Of a DNA stretch of 64,000 nucleotides, positions 58,545 through 64,000 are shown piece after piece. The number at the start of each line of letters is the position of its first letter. Positions within the stretch are counted from its first letter, which is position 1. The stretch covers positions 1-64,000 of the forward strand of contig JAMXLM010000043.1 in the NCBI GenBank assembly GCA_024280995.1. The letters are read 5' to 3'. A program made the position numbers and the translations under genes. This DNA comes from Candidatus Dormiibacterota bacterium. GTDB taxonomy: Bacteria > Chloroflexota > Dormibacteria > Dormibacterales > Dormibacteraceae. Under the pieces are notes generated by a model. That model did not search any database. It saw only the letters and a list, made by a program, of their open reading frames with translations, and was not told where the DNA came from.

Positions 58545-61226
58545 CTAGTCCTTGGCGATCAACTGGCGCAGGACCAGCGGCAGGATCCCTCCGTTGTGCA
58601 GGTAACCGATCTCCGTCTCGTTGTCGACCCGCGCCCTCGCGCTGAACGTCGTCGACTTCCCGTCGTCCGTGACCGCCTCGACGTCGATCATCTGCCCTGG
58701 TCTCAACGAGTCGAGGCCGCGGATCGTGAACTTCTCCTTGCCCGTCAGCTCGAGCGACCGCACGTTCTCGTTCGGTCCGAACTGAAGGGGCAGGATTCCC
58801 ATCCCCACCAGGTTCGAGCGGTGGATGCGCTCGAAGCTTTCCGCGATCACCGCGCGAACGCCCAGCAGCAGCGGCCCCTTCGCCGCCCAGTCGCGCGACG
58901 AGCCGCTCCCGTACTCCTTGCCCGCCAGCACGATCAAAGGAACTCCTTCCTTCTTGTACTCGTGCGCGGCCTCGAAGATCGTGGTGTCGGTCCCGTCCGG
59001 AAAGTGCTTGGTGAAGTAGCCCTCGCGCGAGGCGAGCGCGTTGTGCAGCCGGATGTTGCCGAACGTCCCGCGCTCCATCACCTGGTCGTTGCCGCGGCGT
59101 GAACCGAAGCTGTTGAAGTCAATCCGGTCGACGCCGTGCTCGATCAGGTACTTACCTGCCGGGCTGTCGACCGGAATCGACCCCGCGGGCGAGATGTGGT
59201 CCGTGGTCACCGAATCGCCCAGCACCGCGAGTGCGCGTGCGCCCTCGATGTCGGTCATCGGCTTCGGATTCGGGGTGAAGCCCTCGAAGTACGGCGGCTC
59301 CTTCACGTAGGTCGACGACGAGTCCCACTCGAAGATCGGTCCGGTCGGCGCGGCCATCGCCTTCCAGTGCTCGTCGCCCTCGAAGATCCGCGAGTACTCG
59401 CGCTTGAACATCTCCTGCTTGAGCGACCCCTGGACGACCGCGTTCACCTCTTCCTGCGTCGGCCACAGCTCGGAAAGCATCACCGGCCGGCCGTCGGGCG
59501 TCTCCGCGAGCGGCTCCTTCGTCAGGTCTATGTGCATCGAGCCCGCCAGCGCGAACGCGACCACCAGCGGCGGCGACGCGAGGTAGCTCGCCTTCACCAA
59601 CGGGTGGATGCGGGCTTCGAAGTTGCGGTTGCCGGAAAGCACCGCGGCCACGGCGAGGTCGTCCTTCGTCACCGCGGCCTCGACCTCCGGGCTCGCGAGC
59701 GGACCTGAGTTGCCGATGCACGTCGTGCAGCCGAACCCGACCAGGAAGAAGCCGAGCTTCTCGAGCGGCTCGAGAAGGCCCGCCGCCTGCAGGTAGTCGG
59801 TGACCACGCGCGATCCCGGCGCGAGGCTCGTCTTCACGTACGGGTTGACGGTCAGCCCCAGCTCGACCGCCTTCTTCGCCAGCAGGCCGGCCGCCACCAT
59901 CACCGACGGGTTCGACGTGTTGGTGCAGCTCGTGATCGCCGCGATGACGACGCACCCATGCTCGACCTGCGCTTTGTGCTTTGTGTGCACCGCGACAGAT
60001 GTGCGCCCGTTGACGGGTCCGCCTTCTTCGGTCAAGCGCGAGATGGCGCCGGGGTCAGGCTTCGGACCCGCCTTGAAAACGGTGTCGAAGCTCTCCCACA
60101 CCTTCGGCAGCGGGACGCGGTCCTGCGGCCGCTTCGGCCCGGCGATGCTCGGTTCGATCTTGCCGAGGTCCAGCTCCAGCAGCTCGCTGAACTTGGGCAG
60201 CGGCGCCCCGTCGACCCGGAAGAGCCCCTGCTCCTTCGTGTAGCGCTCGACCAGCGCGATCTGTTCCGGGTCGCGTCCCGTGACCTCCAGGTAGCGCAGC
60301 GTCTGGTGGTCGACCGGGAAAAGCGCGGACGTCGCACCGTACTCCGGGCACATGTTGCTCAACGTGGCGCGGTCGGGCACGGACAGCGTCGACAGCCCGT
60401 CGCCGCAGAACTCGACGAACTTGTCGACCACGCCGTGCTTGCGCAGCATCTCGGTCAGCGTCAGCACGAGGTCCGTCGCGGTCGAGCCCGCGGGCAGCGC
60501 GCCGTTGAAGCGGACGCCGACCACGATCGGCGGCGGCAGGTAGGCCGGCTGGCCGAGGATCGCGGCCTCGGCCTCGATGCCGCCGGTGCCCCAGCCCAGC
60601 ACGCCCAGGCCGTTGACCATCGTCGTGTGGGAGTCGGTGCCCATGAGCGTGTCGGGGATCGCCACCTTGCGGCCGCCCAGCTCGCGCACCTGCACGACCC
60701 TGGCGAGGTACTCGAGGTTGACCTGGTGGCAGATGCCCATGCCCGGCGGGACGAGCGAGAAGTTGTTGAACGCCTGCTGCGCCCACCGCAGAAGCGCGTA
60801 GCGCTCGTGGTTGCGCTCGATCTCCTTCTGGATGTTGCGGGTGTACGAGTCGCGGAACCCGAAGGAGTCGACCTGGACCGAGTGGTCGATGATCAGGTCC
60901 ACCGGGACGAGCGGGTCGACCTTGCCCGCATCCTTGCCGGCCCGTTTCATCGCCGACCGCATGGCTGCGAGGTCGACGACCGCCGGCACGCCGGTGAAGT
61001 CCTGCATGAGCACGCGCGCGGGCAGGAAAGGAAGCTCTGAGTCGGACGGCGCCGCCGCGGGCCAGCGCGCGAGCACATCGACGTTGGAGGCTTCTGTGAC
61101 GCCGCTTTCGGAGAGCCGAAGCAGGCTCTCGAGAAGGACCTTGATGGTCATCGGTAGGCCTTCGCCAAGGCCGTTCAGGGGGTAGAAATCGAGGTCCGTG
61201 CCTTTGAGTTTCGCGCTGGAAGCCAT
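58545..61226 (-). CDS. acnA: Aconitate hydratase A
   Basis: The 893-residue enzyme interconverts citrate and isocitrate in the TCA cycle. It has the [4Fe-4S] ligands Cys434 ('AITSCTNTSNP'), Cys500 and Cys503 ('GCTTCIGNSG'), and the C-terminal swivel domain ('GKEYGSGSSRDWAAKG'). It is an AcnA/IRP-type protein. ATG 61226 follows a TACGAT -10 box by six bases. Its 3' end lies nine bases from the right repeat. Confidence 0.96.
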   Translation of the reverse strand: MASSAKLKGTDLDFYPLNGLGEGLPMTIKVLLESLLRLSESGVTEASNVDVLARWPAAAPSDSELPFLPARVLMQDFTGVPAVVDLAAMRSAMKRAGKDAGKVDPLVPVDLIIDHSVQVDSFGFRDSYTRNIQKEIERNHERYALLRWAQQAFNNFSLVPPGMGICHQVNLEYLARVVQVRELGGRKVAIPDTLMGTDSHTTMVNGLGVLGWGTGGIEAEAAILGQPAYLPPPIVVGVRFNGALPAGSTATDLVLTLTEMLRKHGVVDKFVEFCGDGLSTLSVPDRATLSNMCPEYGATSALFPVDHQTLRYLEVTGRDPEQIALVERYTKEQGLFRVDGAPLPKFSELLELDLGKIEPSIAGPKRPQDRVPLPKVWESFDTVFKAGPKPDPGAISRLTEEGGPVNGRTSVAVHTKHKAQVEHGCVVIAAITSCTNTSNPSVMVAAGLLAKKAVELGLTVNPYVKTSLAPGSRVVTDYLQAAGLLEPLEKLGFFLVGFGCTTCIGNSGPLASPEVEAAVTKDDLAVAAVLSGNRNFEARIHPLVKASYLASPPLVVAFALAGSMHIDLTKEPLAETPDGRPVMLSELWPTQEEVNAVVQGSLKQEMFKREYSRIFEGDEHWKAMAAPTGPIFEWDSSSTYVKEPPYFEGFTPNPKPMTDIEGARALAVLGDSVTTDHISPAGSIPVDSPAGKYLIEHGVDRIDFNSFGSRRGNDQVMERGTFGNIRLHNALASREGYFTKHFPDGTDTTIFEAAHEYKKEGVPLIVLAGKEYGSGSSRDWAAKGPLLLGVRAVIAESFERIHRSNLVGMGILPLQFGPNENVRSLELTGKEKFTIRGLDSLRPGQMIDVEAVTDDGKSTTFSARARVDNETEIGYLHNGGILPLVLRQLIAKD

Positions 61227-61232
61227 ATTCAG

Positions 61233-61238
61233 ATCGTA
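61233..61238 (-). promoter_or_regulatory. -10 box of acnA, leaderless type
   Basis: TACGAT on the minus strand ends six bases before ATG 61226, in the 12-bp gap after malQ. Confidence 0.5.
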
Positions 61239-62819
61239 CTAGCGCCTTGCGTCCCGCATGGCCTTGGCGATGCGCATCGGGCCATCAGAAGTTTCGATCT
61301 GCTCGATAGGAACCGGCAGCGCAAGCCGCCAGTTCGGAAACTCCTGCGTCGTCCCCGGCACGTTCGGTCGCTCATGCACACCCAGCGCGTCCTCGAGCGA
61401 AGCCAGCACGAGACGCGGCCGCCCACGCGCGAGCTGCGTGTACACCTCGACCGCGACGTCCACCACCGGCGCGTTGTCCGGAAGCTGCGTCATCTCCACC
61501 AACTTCTGGCGCAGGTGGTGCAGCCGGGTTTCCGGCTCGCTCAGCGTCCAGATCCCCGCGACCGTCGGCAGGTCGTGCGTGCCCACGGCCGCGACCGCAT
61601 CGCGAGGCCAGCTCCGCGGATCCGAGCCTTCGAACCAGACGAGTCGGTACGACAGCGATCCCTTCTTCTTCAGCTGCCGGCGCACGACCGGCTCGACGAG
61701 CCCGAGGTCCTCGCCGATGACGAAGGCGTTCGCGCGCCGGCTCTCGCGCGCGAGCAGCGAAAGAAGGACGCGCGAGGGGTACTGGACGTACGCCCCCTGG
61801 CGCGCCTTCATTCCCTCCGGGATCCAGAAAAGGCGGAACAGGCCCATCACGTGGTCGAGCCGGATGCCCGCCGCGTGGCTTCCCGCGCCGCGCATCGCGT
61901 CGATGAAAGGCTCCCACCGTGCCTGGCCGAGCTTCCACGGATTGAGCGGTGGCAGTCCCCAGTCCTGGCCGTCGCGGAAGAACTCGTCGGGCGGCGCTCC
62001 CACGCGCGTGTGCGGCGCCAGGTATTCGCGAAACCTCCAGGCGTCGAACCCGTCGGGCTCGAATCCGACGGGAACGTCGGTGATCAGCCCGATCTCCTTC
62101 GACGCGCGCGCGACCTGCTGGTCGAGGTGAAACTGCAGCCAGGTGTGGAACTCGGGCGGCCGGCCGTCGAGCTGCGCGTTGAACCGGGCAAACTCGCCGA
62201 GCGCCGGGCCTTCGCGCGCGGCGAACGATGCGAGCCCGCGAGGTCGAGGGGACGCGTTGAAGATCTTCCACAACGCCGCCGTTTTCAGCTCGAACACCCG
62301 GTCGTAGTCGATGGTCCGCTGCAGGTTCAGCCGGAGCGCTTCCTCGCGCTCGGTGGCGATGTCCGCGACGCGCGCGCCCTCGACGTCCTCTACCCGCAGG
62401 AAGACCGCGTTGCGAAACCTGCGCGACGAGGCGAAGTACGGAGACGGCTGGTAGGGAAGCGTGGGGCGCTGCGCGCCGAGCGGGTTGAGAAGGATCACCG
62501 AAGCGCCCTGGCTGCGCGACCACCGGCCGAAGCGGCGTACGTCGGCCAGGTCGCCGATGCCCCAGCTCTCGCTGGAACGCAGCGCGTAGAGCTGGACCGA
62601 CCATCCCCAGGCTCGGCGCGGCGGCGGTGCGCACGGGTCCCTGGGAAGCTTCGGCCGGCGCAGGCGGGGCGGGGCGTCGGCGTCCTGCGCCGCGCCCATC
62701 GCGGCGAGGATCGCGTTCTCGACCTCGGGCGAGGTCTCGACGAGGTCGCCCTGCCAGCCGTAGTAGTAGGGCAGGATGCCCCACTGACGCGCGCGTTCGG
62801 AGATGCGGAGGGTGTCCAT
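61239..62819 (-). CDS. malQ: 4-alpha-glucanotransferase (amylomaltase)
   Basis: MalQ transfers glucan segments between maltodextrins. The 526-residue protein is a GH77 enzyme with 'GIRLDHVMGLFRLFWIPEG' (nucleophile Asp), 'VIGEDLGLVEP' (acid/base Glu) and 'GTHDLPT'. The N terminus 'MDTLRISERARQWGI' suggests ATG 62819. ATG 62834 would add five residues and leave only six bases to the divergent aldehyde dehydrogenase gene. An open frame continues further upstream but overlaps that gene. Confidence 0.92.
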   Translation of the reverse strand: MDTLRISERARQWGILPYYYGWQGDLVETSPEVENAILAAMGAAQDADAPPRLRRPKLPRDPCAPPPRRAWGWSVQLYALRSSESWGIGDLADVRRFGRWSRSQGASVILLNPLGAQRPTLPYQPSPYFASSRRFRNAVFLRVEDVEGARVADIATEREEALRLNLQRTIDYDRVFELKTAALWKIFNASPRPRGLASFAAREGPALGEFARFNAQLDGRPPEFHTWLQFHLDQQVARASKEIGLITDVPVGFEPDGFDAWRFREYLAPHTRVGAPPDEFFRDGQDWGLPPLNPWKLGQARWEPFIDAMRGAGSHAAGIRLDHVMGLFRLFWIPEGMKARQGAYVQYPSRVLLSLLARESRRANAFVIGEDLGLVEPVVRRQLKKKGSLSYRLVWFEGSDPRSWPRDAVAAVGTHDLPTVAGIWTLSEPETRLHHLRQKLVEMTQLPDNAPVVDVAVEVYTQLARGRPRLVLASLEDALGVHERPNVPGTTQEFPNWRLALPVPIEQIETSDGPMRIAKAMRDARR

Positions 62820-62828
62820 GCGTGCGCG

Positions 62829-62834
62829 TACCAT
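62829..62834 (+). promoter_or_regulatory. -10 box of the aldehyde dehydrogenase gene, leaderless type
   Basis: TACCAT ends six bases before ATG 62841. It overlaps an alternative start codon of malQ on the other strand. Confidence 0.4.
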
Positions 62835-62840
62835 GCTCGC

Positions 62841-64000
62841 ATGGCGGTTGCCGAAGACCTCGAGGTCGCGCCCTTCCTGAAGGGTCAGCCGAAGAAGCTG
62901 TTCATCGGCGGCCGCTGGGCCGACGCGGCCGACGGCAAGACGTTCGAGACGCGCGATCCGTCGACGGGAGAGGTCCTCGCGCACGTGGCCGAGGCGGGAG
63001 CGGAAGACGTCGACCGGGCCGTCTCGGCGGCCCGCAAGTCCTACGAGCACGGCTCGTGGCGCGAGCTGCCGCCGGCGGAGCGGGCCAAGATCCTCTGGAA
63101 GGTCGGCGACCTGATCGAGGAGCGCGCCAACGAGTTCGCGCAGCTCGACAGCCTGGACAACGGCAAGCCGATCAACGAGATGCTGCTGTTCGACGTGCCG
63201 CTCACCGCGGCCACCTTCCGCTATTACGCCGGCTGGGCCACCAAGCTGGACGGCGCGACGCAGCAAACCTCCTTCCCCGGCAGCTATCTCAGCTACACGC
63301 GGCGCGAGCCAGTGGGCGTCGTGGGCCAGATCATCCCGTGGAACTTCCCGCTGATGATGGCGGCCTGGAAGGTCGCGCCGGCGCTGGCGTGCGGGAACAG
63401 CGTCGTCCTCAAGCCGTCAGAGCTCACACCGCTCAGCGCGCTGCGGCTGGCCGAGGTGCTGCAGGAGGCGGACGTGCCCGATGGCGTAGTGAACGTCCTG
63501 CCGGGCTTCGGCGAAGTGGCGGGTGCTCGCCTGGCCGCCCACCCGGAGGTGGACAAGATCGCATTCACCGGGTCGACCGAGGTCGGAAAGCTCATCGCCA
63601 AGGCCTCGGCCGACAGCAACCTCAAGCGCGTCAGCCTCGAGCTGGGAGGCAAGTCGCCGAACATCGTCTTCGCCGACGCCGACCTCGAGCGTGCCGTCTC
63701 GGGCGCGTTCCTCGGCATCTTCTTCAACCAGGGCCAGGTGTGCTCGGCGGGATCGCGGATGTTCGTCCAGCAGAAGGTGTACGACGAAACCGTCGACGAG
63801 CTGACCAACGCGGTCAAGGACATGCAGCTGGGGCCGGGGCTGGACCCGATGACGCAGATGGGTCCGCTCGTATCGCAGGGGCAGATGGAGCGCGTCCTCG
63901 GCTACATCACGACCGGGACGAGCGAGGGGGCGCGGCTGGTCACGGGTGGCAAGCGCGCGACGGAGCTGGGTGAGGGCTACTTCGTGCGGCCGACGATCTT
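62841..64000 (+). CDS. Aldehyde dehydrogenase, truncated by the window edge
   Basis: About 386 codons are visible. The NAD(P)-binding region contains 'PWNFPLMMAAWKVAPALACGN', 'FTGSTEVGK' and Glu267 in 'LELGGKSPN', and the catalytic Cys301 is in 'GQVCSAGSR'. The spacing of the two catalytic residues matches class 1/2 ALDHs. Substrate cannot be read. It oxidises an aldehyde to the acid in the cytoplasm. The missing C terminus lies outside the window. Divergent malQ is unlikely to be functionally linked. Confidence 0.93.
   Translation, partial: MAVAEDLEVAPFLKGQPKKLFIGGRWADAADGKTFETRDPSTGEVLAHVAEAGAEDVDRAVSAARKSYEHGSWRELPPAERAKILWKVGDLIEERANEFAQLDSLDNGKPINEMLLFDVPLTAATFRYYAGWATKLDGATQQTSFPGSYLSYTRREPVGVVGQIIPWNFPLMMAAWKVAPALACGNSVVLKPSELTPLSALRLAEVLQEADVPDGVVNVLPGFGEVAGARLAAHPEVDKIAFTGSTEVGKLIAKASADSNLKRVSLELGGKSPNIVFADADLERAVSGAFLGIFFNQGQVCSAGSRMFVQQKVYDETVDELTNAVKDMQLGPGLDPMTQMGPLVSQGQMERVLGYITTGTSEGARLVTGGKRATELGEGYFVRPTI

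Noticed and set aside
62627-63973. A 448-codon plus-strand frame over the aldehyde dehydrogenase
   Set aside because: It is a different reading phase with Arg/Gly/Ala-rich output. The frame from 62841 has the ALDH catalytic residues.

Overview
This 64 kb window comes from a high-GC bacterial chromosome. The SUF gene order (sufR-C-B-D-Rieske-S-U-rhodanese-sufT), the Tad pilus genes, the tig-clpP-clpX-valS and rplU-rpmA-obg-nadD-rsfS blocks, and the many leaderless-looking promoters fit a Chloroflexota or Dormibacterota-like soil lineage. An actinobacterium is less likely. This placement is inferred from gene order and protein flavour only. The coding regions are dense, and many genes overlap by 1-11 bp through ATGA, GTGA, TTGA or TGATG junctions.

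Layout. Positions 1-126 hold the end of an insertion sequence with the start of its transposase. Positions 182-6991 (minus) are a complete SUF iron-sulfur cluster operon headed by the regulator sufR. A CAAC-N6-GTTG operator separates sufR from a divergent MFS transporter (7022-8176). Next come a coiled-coil protein, a C39-like peptidase and a class A penicillin-binding protein (9658-11769). The protein quality block follows: tig, clpP, a free ClpX-type zinc-finger mini-protein, clpX, a candidate valS leader peptide and valS. Positions 18126-22266 encode four membrane proteins, at least two resembling complex I antiporter subunits, with no peripheral-arm genes. rplU, rpmA, obg, nadD and rsfS follow.

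Positions 25406-44104 look like one envelope and signalling island. It carries a MerR/HspR-like gene, tadC, tadB and cpaB (minus), then two tadE-like genes and a large tadG-like gene (plus). The minus-strand operon 38230-31459 encodes an RsbV-like STAS protein, an RsbW-like ATPase, an orphan histidine-kinase dimerisation domain, a REC-GGDEF protein and a 1602-residue protein. That last protein joins a CpaF/TadA pilus motor ATPase to a class III adenylate cyclase, an AAA/STAND-type ATPase and a helical repeat tail. The plus strand carries an RsbU-like REC-PP2C phosphatase, a hybrid-sensing histidine kinase, a receiver protein and a Ser/Thr kinase with a V4R-like C terminus. Together these suggest pilus control by partner switching, c-di-GMP and cAMP. 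No Flp pilin, prepilin peptidase or CpaE gene is in the window.

Positions 44144-64000 are more ordinary. They hold an unknown protein behind a perfect 16-bp palindrome, a GT4 glycosyltransferase, two Gfo/Idh/MocA oxidoreductases (one fused to a ThuA-like domain), a DinB-like protein, two tandem paralogous lipoproteins, gltB, a PucR-type regulator, a small zinc-ribbon protein, a DUF559/AbiEi-like gene bracketed by inverted palindromic repeats, acnA, malQ and an aldehyde dehydrogenase cut by the window edge. I saw no rRNA or tRNA gene and no CRISPR array. No gene-free stretch exceeds 300 bases.
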